NCBI GenBank assembly: GCA_023212695.1 | Contig: JALCCG010000030.1 | Coordinates: forward strand, 1 to 64,000 | Origin: Sporisorium sorghi | Taxonomy: Eukaryota > Basidiomycota > Ustilaginomycetes > Ustilaginales > Ustilaginaceae | DNA length: 64,000 bases | Direction of reading: 5' to 3' | Shown here: positions 32,442-41,389 of the stretch, one piece after another | Layout: each line of letters begins with the position of its first letter | Numbering within the stretch: the first letter of the stretch is position 1 | The notes under the pieces: generated by a model | The model's database searches: none | Seen by the model: only the letters and a program-made list of their open reading frames with translations | Told to the model about the DNA's origin: nothing | Translations under genes and position numbers: made by a program

Positions 32442-34550
32442 TCAACCAACAAACGCTCCCTCGTCGAGCTCGACGCCAAACTCGTCCCTGGCCATCTGGC
32501 GCATGCTCTGTTCCAGATCGTCCTCAAACCCTCCCGCCTTGGAATCGCTTTTGCCCAGCAGCGCCGACACGGGCGCCCTGAAAAAGTAGCGCAGCCAGTG
32601 CGACACGCCCGAGCCGATAAACGCCAGGTCGAGCACGAGCAGCGTCGTCCGGAAGCGCACAAAGTCGAGCCGGTCCTTGATCCACGCCGCGAAGCGCTGG
32701 CCGATCGTACTCGATGTTGACGCGGGTGTGGTGCGCAGCGGGCGCACGACGCGATAGAGGCTCGGCGTGTCCGTGTTGGCGATGAGCGCGGCGGCGGCGT
32801 GCTTGGCGAGGATGTTGAGTCTGTTGACGGGCGAACCGAGCACCTGGTTGTTGGCCTGGATGATGCGCATCGAGCGCCCGACGAACAGGAGCTCCTTGGG
32901 CAGCAGCTCGGTGTGCACGAGGAAGCTCTTGAGTTTCTCCTTCATCTCGCGCTGCAGCTCCAGATCCGTCTTGCGCGCATGGGCACCCTGCTTGGCCTGC
33001 TCGTCTTTGCTCTTGGGCTTGCTCCACGGCCGCAGCAGCGTCGCGGACGCAAAGAGCTCAGAAGAGCCCTCGCCCATCCCCCAACTCACGGTAATCTCGT
33101 CGAGCGTCTTGAGATCGAGCGTAAAGATGGCCTTCCACAGCTGCGCATACTTGCGGCGGAAGTCTTCGCTCAGCTCGACATACAGACCGTGGTCGATGAG
33201 CACCACCTGGTGCTGGCCCTTTTTACCGTTGGGGTGCTTGCGCACCAGCACGTTGGACGGATGTCCATCGGCTTGCACGAAGCCGTGCTGGAAGATCTGG
33301 CTCGCGAAAGCCTCGCATACGGAGCGCGACACCTGCTTGGCCGACAGCCCCCATTCCTCGAGCTTCTCGCGGTCCGTCATGCGACACGTGTTGCCGATCC
33401 ACTCCATCACGAGCACCCTCTGCGTGCACAGATCCTGGTAGAATTTGGGCACGTAGCACGTCCTGCGAACCAGGGCCTCCGGATCCGTCTCGATGGCTTT
33501 CTTGGCTCGCAACGAGTTGGCGAGCTCGCGGTCGAAAAACGTCTCTTGCTCGATCTGGTCCGAGATATACTGGCCGGAGAACGACAAGGGCAGCTCAAAG
33601 ATACGCTCGTACAGCTTGAGCAGGATGCGGAACGACCACAGATCCCACTTGGCGTACTTGCGGATGTTGGGGCGCTGCACCTTGACGGCCACCTCTGGTC
33701 CCAGAGTTGCCGGTGGTGAACCCGGTGGAGGCTTGAGACGTGCCTTGTGCACCTGGGCTACACTGGCCGCTGCGACAGGCACCTCGTTGAACTCTGCAAA
33801 CACCTCCTTGGGATCTGCGCCCAGCTCTGCAGTCAGAACCTTGCGCACCTCTTCGTAGGGCAGTCGCTCGGCATTGTCAAACAGCTTGGTCAGCTGATGG
33901 TACGGCTTGGGCAGGATGGCAGCTTGGCAACCGATGGCCTGACCCAGCTTGACGTAGAGACCCTGGTTCTTCCCGCAGACGTACATGAGCTTGTCGGCAC
34001 ATCGCTCGTGAAGCGCGCTGATGGATTCGAGCGAATTGCGATCAAAGTTGAGCTTGTAGTCCAAGGCGATCTGGAGACCAGTCCAGGCGGTCAAGAGGTT
34101 GCGTTGTGCGGTTCGTGCGTTCAGGTACTCGTCGATGACATAGCCAATGCCCAGCGCTGCCACTAGCACGCCGGACCGTCTCAGCCAGCGGCCAGATCGC
34201 TTTGGTGGTGCGTTCGGTTTCCCGCCTGGGCCGCTTGGAGAAGAAGCTGGGCGTTGAGAAGCGGACGAGGAGCGAAACCAGGAGCGACGGGCAGGTGAAT
34301 CCAGCGTGACGATGCGTGAGAGCGAGTCTGGAAGAGGAGCCTTGATGCCTTGCGATTTGGCCGAGTTGGCAAGAATGTCCGAGATGGCGATCTGCGGTTG
34401 TGTGCTCGAGCTGCCGATGCGAAGTGTGCGGATGGCACCGACGTTTTGATGAGCAGCTGGTGGATTCAAGCTGCGTGGCAGCGATCGCATCGTTGAGGTG
34501 CAGCTTACGAGCTGGCCCAGAGGATTCGACCGCAACCCGACACCAGGCAT
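32442..34550 (-). CDS. MCP2: UbiB/ABC1-family mitochondrial atypical kinase (ADCK1/Mcp2-like)
   Basis: This 702-residue protein has an Arg-rich, acid-poor N-terminus typical of mitochondrial presequences, then a hydrophobic segment (about 125-140). The UbiB core follows: KLGQ of the KxGQ motif (K201-Q204), the Ala-rich loop VAAASVAQVH, VAVKVQRP (K290), a DGHPSNVLV catalytic loop and LIDHG (D453). The long YAKWDLWSFRILLKLYERIF helix and the LIDHGLYVEL block fit the ADCK1/Mcp2 (Cqd2) branch, linked in yeast to coenzyme Q distribution and mitochondrial lipid balance. The loop usually reads D-P-H-P-G-N; here it is D-G-H-P-S-N. The first in-frame ATG is used; the frame continues 60 codons upstream without an ATG. 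It converges with the MADS-box gene. Confidence 0.9.
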   Translation of the reverse strand: MPGVGLRSNPLGQLVSCTSTMRSLPRSLNPPAAHQNVGAIRTLRIGSSSTQPQIAISDILANSAKSQGIKAPLPDSLSRIVTLDSPARRSWFRSSSASQRPASSPSGPGGKPNAPPKRSGRWLRRSGVLVAALGIGYVIDEYLNARTAQRNLLTAWTGLQIALDYKLNFDRNSLESISALHERCADKLMYVCGKNQGLYVKLGQAIGCQAAILPKPYHQLTKLFDNAERLPYEEVRKVLTAELGADPKEVFAEFNEVPVAAASVAQVHKARLKPPPGSPPATLGPEVAVKVQRPNIRKYAKWDLWSFRILLKLYERIFELPLSFSGQYISDQIEQETFFDRELANSLRAKKAIETDPEALVRRTCYVPKFYQDLCTQRVLVMEWIGNTCRMTDREKLEEWGLSAKQVSRSVCEAFASQIFQHGFVQADGHPSNVLVRKHPNGKKGQHQVVLIDHGLYVELSEDFRRKYAQLWKAIFTLDLKTLDEITVSWGMGEGSSELFASATLLRPWSKPKSKDEQAKQGAHARKTDLELQREMKEKLKSFLVHTELLPKELLFVGRSMRIIQANNQVLGSPVNRLNILAKHAAAALIANTDTPSLYRVVRPLRTTPASTSSTIGQRFAAWIKDRLDFVRFRTTLLVLDLAFIGSGVSHWLRYFFRAPVSALLGKSDSKAGGFEDDLEQSMRQMARDEFGVELDEGAFVG

Positions 34551-35958
34551 CTTGGGAGAGAGGCTGTGACCGAAGTCAGCGGAAAGGTAGAGCAGGCGCC
34601 TTGCTGCGGACGTGCCGCTGGAGAGCCTTGCGGTATAGGTGTCGGATGAGCCTACAGAGGCAAAGATACCATGATGACCAGCAGAGGGTTGGAAAGCAAG
34701 GTGAGAATGCGGATCTTTCGACGGCAACAAGCAGCTGCTCTTTCTGAAGCCAAGTCAAGCTTCAAGCTTCTAACGAGAGCTTAGCTGATAGGCGTGTGAA
34801 TCACCCGCCAAAACCTCCACACTCTCTCATGTCACATCACATCGGATAAGCCGCGAAAAAAATTAAAAAGGTGTTAGGTCATAATTCGCCCGCTTCTCGA
34901 ACATCGACCACGGCCAAAATGAAGAGAAAAAGCAAGTTGAAACCCGGATTTTCAGAGCGAGACCACGAAGAGTACAGTAAATAGGACGAGCCTTTTTGGG
35001 TGTGACCTAAGGGGCGGACACCACGAACCAAGCTCTCCCTCACACAACATGATCCATGCTCGATCTGCTTGGATACAATGAGGCTTCTGATCGCAAGTAT
35101 TACGCATTTGGCGAATCAAGTGCGCACATTTGTGCAAGGAAGCGCTTTGTTGCGCAAAGTCGCCAGCCAGATGCTGCCTCTTTGTGAGAAAACCCAGAGA
35201 AGGGAGAGGCGACGCGTCGAGTCGAGTCGAGTCGTTTTTATTTTTTATTTATTTTATTTTATTTTTTTTTCTCCCTGTTGGAATCGCTCGGGATTTTTTC
35301 TCTTGGCCCAAGCTGCTCTTTTCCTAGGCTCTCCTTTTTTCCCTCTCAGTGGTGCTCTCCTCCGCTGTGGTACAGTCGAGTGACCCAGGATCGGCTCGAA
35401 CAGGCAGCGCTAAATTTGCAGAGAGAGGCTTCCTGCGAGTCAAGTTCACATTTCCCCACTTCGATGCCGTTGGCTCGCCCTCTCTCGCTTCTTTGACATT
35501 GCCATCGCCACGCCTTCTCACACTTTTTGCTTTGTTCCTTTCGCACCTCATCCCGACCAGCTTTGGCCCACACTTCACCCGAAGACAGAAGCATCGACGC
35601 CAACCTTGCGCTTCAACGGCAAAACGAGTCTCCGTCGTCACTCAGCCTCGGATCTTTCTCCGACATCTCTACAGCTTCTAATTTACGTTCGACGCGTTCA
35701 ACACCGTTGGTTCACAGCTAGCTGCATTCATAGAGTCACAGCACAGGAACGCCCTCGTCTCATCTCGGTGTTGCCGTCGCATCTTGCCTTCGCAGCCTAC
35801 GCGATTTCACTTCATATACGCATCCTTCTTGGCGTCGGCTGTCGTCCTTCATTGACCACGTCGATTGCGTGCGACTCGAAGAATTCTTTTCTTGTTCCTG
35901 GCGCGCGGCGTTCAACCGTCACATCCTCGATCACTGGCCATACATCCGATCCACGAAA
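34551..35958. other. Divergent intergenic region with a T-rich tract
   Basis: It lies between the UbiB gene (minus) and the Q-rich gene (plus). A GTCGA-repeat plus T/AT-rich tract occupies about 35215-35272. The right 450 bases are C/T-biased and look like promoter and leader. No gene is supported. Confidence 0.55.
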
Positions 35959-38364
35959 ATGTCGCGCCTGTCGAGGCAAGACTATCATGGCTACACCGCG
36001 CAGGCACATCCTCGTTGGTCGCCTTCCTCACCACCTCTCAATCGACTATCAGCCGCCGTCGATCCACGCCTCGCTCCACGCTTGAACAACGCAGCTCAAC
36101 AGGACTTGCAGCAAACCTCCTCGACACCACAGCTCGCCTCGAATCAGCTTGCACCGCCCACCCAATCCATGTCCGCCTCTTCCTCCAATGCCGACGTGGT
36201 GCAGGCCATCAATGCCATGTCCTCTCAGGTCACCAGCCAGCTCTCCATGATGGGCACGCAGCTAGCTTCCCTCGTCTCGCTCACTTCGCGCCTCATCGAG
36301 ATTTCCCAAATCAACCTTGCTGCTGCTGAAAATGCCAATGGACGCACCCCCAACGCCGCCTCAGCTTCCACAGTCGCTTCCAATCCGCTCGGTGGTGCGC
36401 AAGCTATGAGAGCAGACGCGAGTCCCGCCAACGCCTCCGTCGACCTCAATCGTTCGCGCGTCAACGGCAACCAGAATGCGTCCCCCTTTCCCTCGAACAA
36501 CGTCGCTACAGGCTCTGCCAACAATGCAACTCGGTCCGACTCTCGTCAGGGTCAATTCTATCAAAATGCTGCTCCGTCCAACAACAACAACTTTCGCAGC
36601 GCTTTCGATTCGACAAGCTCCACACTCGATAGAACCTTTGGCAGCACGCTAAGAGGCGCATCACCCAATCCAGTCTTGAACAGCAGCCTCTCTGTCGCCG
36701 CCGGTCGACCCACACAGCAACAGACTGGCTCGCAACCACAACAGCACCTTCAGCAGCAGCAGCAACCTCAACAACACCACTTGCCGCCCAGCCTGACACA
36801 GCCGCCTCAGCCACCACAGCAGACCAATGACGCCAACGATCTGCTCAAGAGCCGTTTACCCAGCCCCGTCTTCCCCGACGATCCAATCGACTTGTCCGCC
36901 GGAGTATCCTCCTCGGGCCACCAGGCTCCCGCCAACCTGAAACGCCTATCCACGGCCGGCCAAGGTGCCAATGACAGTGCGCGCAAATCCAATACCGACG
37001 TATACCTCGGCGAATGGAAAGGCTGGCTCAATCGCACCTGGCATCCACCTCCGGGTCATCAGTCGCGCAACATCAAGTATCGCACCATGCAGCAGGCTCG
37101 ACGCGCACACCGTGACCAGACCAAACGATCCATGGCCACCCTTGGTCGTCTGCCCCTCAAGGAGTTCCTCGAGATTCGGCCAGAACAGTACCTGGGCGTC
37201 CGCAAGACGGGTCGAAAGCTCTACCAGGAATGGCTGCTGCAAGAAGTACGCCTGGCAAAGCAGCCTGAGGATCGCGTCAAGGCCGCCATCAATCGACTCG
37301 AGAACGACCATCCCGAGCTGGGCGACTGCGAAGATCACTGGAAAGCCAAACAATTGCTCCAACAGATTATCGACAATGCCATCGACGAGGCCAACTTGCA
37401 TCGCAAAAAGGAGGCGCGTGCCAGCAATGCGCACCAGGAGCCAGGCGAGAGCACGCCGCGCAACACGGACGGCGCCAGGGGCACCAGCATGATGAACATG
37501 AGCGCTAGCAGCTCGTCGTCGGCGTTGGCGGATGCAGATCGAAGCTTGTGCAGCGGCGATTCGAGCATCTCGCTCGCGCGCAAGGGGAACAACGCAACAG
37601 GGACCATGGGCGCAGGCGCGAACAAGAATGCCAAGGGTGCACAGCGCCGCAAGGCAGATCAGGCCGAGCTCGACGACACGCCGTCGCGCTTCCGACAGCC
37701 GCCGAGTCAGCGCAACTCGATGTTGGGTGAAGACCCCACGGGCTCGTCCTTGCAGGCGCAGCAGGGGTCTCTTTCATCGTCGGGGCTGGAAGCGGCGCAC
37801 AACAGCAGCGGACGTGGCGCAATCCTACCCGACTATTCGGCGACTTACAACAACGATTCAAACACCATCGCATCCGCGACCTCGTCAGACGCGTTGCAAG
37901 CTTCGCGGCAGCACGCTTCGCACGGCCAGCACATGCAAGCGCCGCAGCATGCACAGCACCACAACCCACACCAGCCGACGCACGCGCAGGACCAGACGCA
38001 CAATGCATGGGCGAGTCAGACGGCTGCACCGGGACCTTCGCTGTTTGGGCAGTCCAACTATACGACGACCGCGACGCAACCAACTCTGTCGCACCACCAG
38101 CCGTATGGACACCACAGCAACCACCATCACAACTCGAACTACCTCTCGTCGGATCCGGGCCAGACGGGGCTGAGTGCCTCGAATTCCGGGTTATTGGACG
38201 ATCAGCGACACCAGTCGCATCTCAGTCCCATGGTGAACGGAGGGAGTGTACGCATGCATCAACCGCATCAGCAACAGCATCACACGCAACAGCCGCAGCC
38301 ACAGCAGCAGCAACACCATCAGCAGCCGCAAAGCACGTTTTTCGACAATCGAGGCTATCAGTGA
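35959..38364 (+). CDS. Gln/Asn/His-rich protein of unknown function
   Basis: I do not recognise this 801-residue protein. Residues 1-345 are Ser/Asn/Gln-rich and mostly disordered, with a predicted short helix near the N-terminus (NAMSSQVTSQLSMM region). Residues about 347-490 form one dense, charged, helix-prone block beginning DVYLGEWKGWLNRTWHPPPG and containing ARRAHRDQTKRSMATLGRLP, which looks like a compact folded domain. The rest is again Gln/His-rich. The plan, one folded block between prion-like Gln-rich arms, suggests a transcriptional or RNA-associated regulator, but that is inference. The start is the first in-frame ATG, after a long C/T-biased leader. Confidence 0.75.
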   Translation: MSRLSRQDYHGYTAQAHPRWSPSSPPLNRLSAAVDPRLAPRLNNAAQQDLQQTSSTPQLASNQLAPPTQSMSASSSNADVVQAINAMSSQVTSQLSMMGTQLASLVSLTSRLIEISQINLAAAENANGRTPNAASASTVASNPLGGAQAMRADASPANASVDLNRSRVNGNQNASPFPSNNVATGSANNATRSDSRQGQFYQNAAPSNNNNFRSAFDSTSSTLDRTFGSTLRGASPNPVLNSSLSVAAGRPTQQQTGSQPQQHLQQQQQPQQHHLPPSLTQPPQPPQQTNDANDLLKSRLPSPVFPDDPIDLSAGVSSSGHQAPANLKRLSTAGQGANDSARKSNTDVYLGEWKGWLNRTWHPPPGHQSRNIKYRTMQQARRAHRDQTKRSMATLGRLPLKEFLEIRPEQYLGVRKTGRKLYQEWLLQEVRLAKQPEDRVKAAINRLENDHPELGDCEDHWKAKQLLQQIIDNAIDEANLHRKKEARASNAHQEPGESTPRNTDGARGTSMMNMSASSSSSALADADRSLCSGDSSISLARKGNNATGTMGAGANKNAKGAQRRKADQAELDDTPSRFRQPPSQRNSMLGEDPTGSSLQAQQGSLSSSGLEAAHNSSGRGAILPDYSATYNNDSNTIASATSSDALQASRQHASHGQHMQAPQHAQHHNPHQPTHAQDQTHNAWASQTAAPGPSLFGQSNYTTTATQPTLSHHQPYGHHSNHHHNSNYLSSDPGQTGLSASNSGLLDDQRHQSHLSPMVNGGSVRMHQPHQQQHHTQQPQPQQQQHHQQPQSTFFDNRGYQ

Positions 38365-39033
38365 TTGGGCCTGCCCTTGGCGTGGCAGTAGATGGGGCTT
38401 CTTCTCTTCCATTCTTAGATGCGGAGCGAGTTTCGCTGCTCGGGAATCGTACATCATCGCAAGCTGCGGTCGCTATCATCATGCGTGTGTGTGTGTGTGT
38501 GTTTCTGTGTGACAGTGAGAGAGAGAAATGCTTCCCTTTCAAAGCTAGGTCTTCTTTCCGCGCGAGAGTGCGTTTTGACTTGAAATTTGTTTGAATTCAT
38601 TTTGCACCTTGGATTTTGACGGCCTCGCAAAGTTTGTATTCCGATTCTGGCTTCAGGGCCTGCGTGAAGCGAGAGTTTGTATTCAGGGCAAGGGAGGGGG
38701 AAAAAAAAAAAGGTTCACGACAGGCTTTGGAAGCGTGAAGCAAAAAAAAAAAAAGAAGAAAAGGGCCCTTTGCTGCCTCTCTGAACGCGCGCGGCGTGTG
38801 TCAGTCGGTTGGGCCTTTTCTCTGATTTCTTCTTGAAGAGAGGAAGCGAGCGTGCAGCAAAACTGCTTTTGCTTGCTTTTGCTTGCTGCTGCTGCGTAGA
38901 TTTTGACTGCGGATTCAGCCTTCGCAATTTGCTCTTGCTCTTCAACCACATCTGTTCGTCACCCTAGCAAGCTTCTTTTGATCACTCTCAAAGAAGCTCT
39001 GCATCGACACACACTCTCATACATATACACAAA
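38365..39033. other. Intergenic: Q-rich gene 3' end and eIF3l promoter
   Basis: It has a (GT)n run near 38483-38500, A runs at about 38700-38711 and 38743-38756, and a pyrimidine-biased 80-base segment before the eIF3l ATG. No gene is seen. Confidence 0.6.
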
Positions 39034-41058
39034 ATGGTCGCCGACCCATCTCAGCAGGGCCAGTCCAACGGCGCTGCTTTCAACCAACAGCAGCAGTTCC
39101 AACAGCAACAGCAGCAGCAACGACAGCTTTTCGGTGGAGAGGAGGAGTTTGGCGATGAGGAGGAGCTCGGTGACGATGTCGATCTCGTCGTAGGCGACTA
39201 CTCTGCTCCCTTTGCCGGCGAGGCCGGTGCCGAGGTCGACGAGGCGCAGGCTGCCGCTCTGGCAGCTGCGCACGCTCAGGCTCAGCAGCAGGCCCAGGCC
39301 GCTGCTCTTGCTGCCGTGCCCGACCAGATCCGCAAGTACATTGTCCTCTTCAACCAAGCAGTGCAGAACAACAACGTCCAGGACATCAGCAACGCCTACG
39401 AGGGAACGTGGAACCGACTCACCGACAAGTTCTACGCTCGCTCCGAGTGGCCCGAAGCCGAGACCATTGCACCGCTCGTCAACGATGACCAAAAGTTCTT
39501 GACCCTTTACCGCGAGCTCTGGTACCGTCACGTCTACTCGCGTCTCAGCCCAGACGGAGAGGACCGCTTCCACTCGTATGACAACTACTGCGACTTTTTC
39601 AACTTTGTGCTCAACAGCGACGGTCCCGTCCAGCTCGAGCTTCCCGCTCAGTGGCTATGGGACATCATCGACGAGTTCATCTACCAGTTCCAGAGCTTCT
39701 CGCAGTGGAGGAACCGCGTCTCGAACAAGTCGGACGACGAGATTGCTCTGCTCCAAGATGGCGGCGTGTGGAGCAGCTACTCGGTGCTCAACGTGCTCTA
39801 CTCGCTCATTCAAAAGTCGCGCATCACCGAGCAGCTCGTCGCCGCCAGCAAGGGCGAGGACCCGGACGAGGTCGCCGGCGAGTTTGGCTCCAAGCCCCTC
39901 TACCGCATGCTGGGCTACTTCAGCATCATCGGCTTGCTGCGTGTTCACGTCCTTCTCGGCGACTACACGCTCGCGCTCAAGATGCTCGACCACATTGAGC
40001 TCAACAAAAAGTCGGGCCTCATCAACCGCGTCACCGCCTGCCATGTGACCGCCTACTACTACGTTGGGTTCGCCTACCTCATGCTGCGCCGCTACCCGGA
40101 CTGCATCAAGAGCTTCACGCACATCCTGGTGTTCATCATGCGTCTGCGCCAGTACCACACGCGCTCGTACCAGTACGACCAGATCAACAAGACCGCCGAC
40201 CGCATGTACGCGCTGCTCTCCATGGCGTGTGCGCTGTGCCCCACGCGCCTGGACGAGAACATCCAGACGCAGATGCGCGAAAAGTACGGCGAGCAGTTCA
40301 ACCGCATGACCAAGCCGGGAGCCGAGGGCGTCGCTGCGTTCGAGGAGCTCTTCCTCTACGCCTGTCCCAAGTTTATCACTGGTAACTCGCCGCCCTACCA
40401 CGACGAGGACGCGCTCGCCGAGTACAAGGACAAGACGGTGTTCCCGGACCCGACGCAGCACCAGCTGCGCGTATTTCTGTCGGATGTCAAGACGCAGCTG
40501 TCCAATGCCAACGTGCGATCGTTCCTGCGTCTGTACACTACGCTGGGCACGGACAAGCTCGCGTCGTTCCTCGAGATCGACGAGGAGGAGCTCGTCGAGA
40601 TGATGATGGTCATGAAGAACTCGACGCGTTCGCTCAAGTGGAGCAGCGGCTCGCTGCTCGAGGGCGAGGTGGTCAACACGAGCGATTTGGATTTCGTCAT
40701 TGACACCAACATGGTGCACATTGCCGAGTCGCGTGTGGGGCGCAGGTATGGCGATTGGTTCCTCAGGAATGGGACTAGGATGCACGATGTGCTGAGCAAC
40801 ATCCAGAGCAAGCCGCTGCCCATTGTGAGCAAGCAGGCGCAGGACGAGGCTGCGGCGGCGGCTGCAGCGGCGGCGGCAGGTGCGGAGGGTAAGGATGGAA
40901 AGAAGAAGAGCACTTGGGCGGGTGGTGCGAAAGGCGCGGCGAGCTTCTCGCAGCGCGCGGGGGCCAGGGGTAAGACGGCGGGTGCGCCATCAGCGGGCGG
41001 TGCGGCACCGGCTGGCGCGTGGGGTTCGAGCAAGGCTCAGCCTTCGGTGACGGCCTAA
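39034..41058 (+). CDS. Translation initiation factor eIF3 subunit l
   Basis: This 674-residue protein is a PCI-domain subunit of the eIF3 octamer core, which binds the 40S subunit during translation initiation. Conserved blocks include FHSYDNYCDFFNFVLNS, YDQINKTADRMYALL, and DTNMVHIAESRVGRRYGDWF near the C-terminus. The PCI/winged-helix part is at about residues 380-580. The N-terminus has a short Gln run and an acidic stretch, and the C-terminus ends in an Ala/Gly/Lys tail. Baker's yeast lacks this subunit while many fungi and animals keep it. Start context AAAATGG is strong. It converges with the 5-phosphatase gene. Confidence 0.97.
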   Translation: MVADPSQQGQSNGAAFNQQQQFQQQQQQQRQLFGGEEEFGDEEELGDDVDLVVGDYSAPFAGEAGAEVDEAQAAALAAAHAQAQQQAQAAALAAVPDQIRKYIVLFNQAVQNNNVQDISNAYEGTWNRLTDKFYARSEWPEAETIAPLVNDDQKFLTLYRELWYRHVYSRLSPDGEDRFHSYDNYCDFFNFVLNSDGPVQLELPAQWLWDIIDEFIYQFQSFSQWRNRVSNKSDDEIALLQDGGVWSSYSVLNVLYSLIQKSRITEQLVAASKGEDPDEVAGEFGSKPLYRMLGYFSIIGLLRVHVLLGDYTLALKMLDHIELNKKSGLINRVTACHVTAYYYVGFAYLMLRRYPDCIKSFTHILVFIMRLRQYHTRSYQYDQINKTADRMYALLSMACALCPTRLDENIQTQMREKYGEQFNRMTKPGAEGVAAFEELFLYACPKFITGNSPPYHDEDALAEYKDKTVFPDPTQHQLRVFLSDVKTQLSNANVRSFLRLYTTLGTDKLASFLEIDEEELVEMMMVMKNSTRSLKWSSGSLLEGEVVNTSDLDFVIDTNMVHIAESRVGRRYGDWFLRNGTRMHDVLSNIQSKPLPIVSKQAQDEAAAAAAAAAAGAEGKDGKKKSTWAGGAKGAASFSQRAGARGKTAGAPSAGGAAPAGAWGSSKAQPSVTA

Positions 41059-41389
41059 GTTAGAGGCGATCTCTCACACAAACCATCTCTTCTTACCTGC
41101 CCTTCCTCCATTCCCCTTCTTCCACTCACACGCCCATCTGTTTCGACCAAAAAGTAAATATACACTGCTCCCTTCACCATCTCTTGTGCAAAGTGCGACT
41201 GCCGACGCACCACCAGACCGAGCCATCGACACGACCTTCAAGCGGCTGAGAAATCGACATGCTCACACGCAAGGCAGCGCGAGAAGACTCTCTGGTCATC
41301 ACACATATTTCCGCTGTCACACTTCTAAGCACACGTTGAGAGCTGTTGGCATTGAACGCGCGCCATCCCATTCCGACGACAAGCCTTTT
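41059..41389. other. Convergent 3' region between eIF3l and the 5-phosphatase
   Basis: A 331-base interval between two stop codons. The plus strand is C/T-biased at first. Nothing else is seen. Confidence 0.6.
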
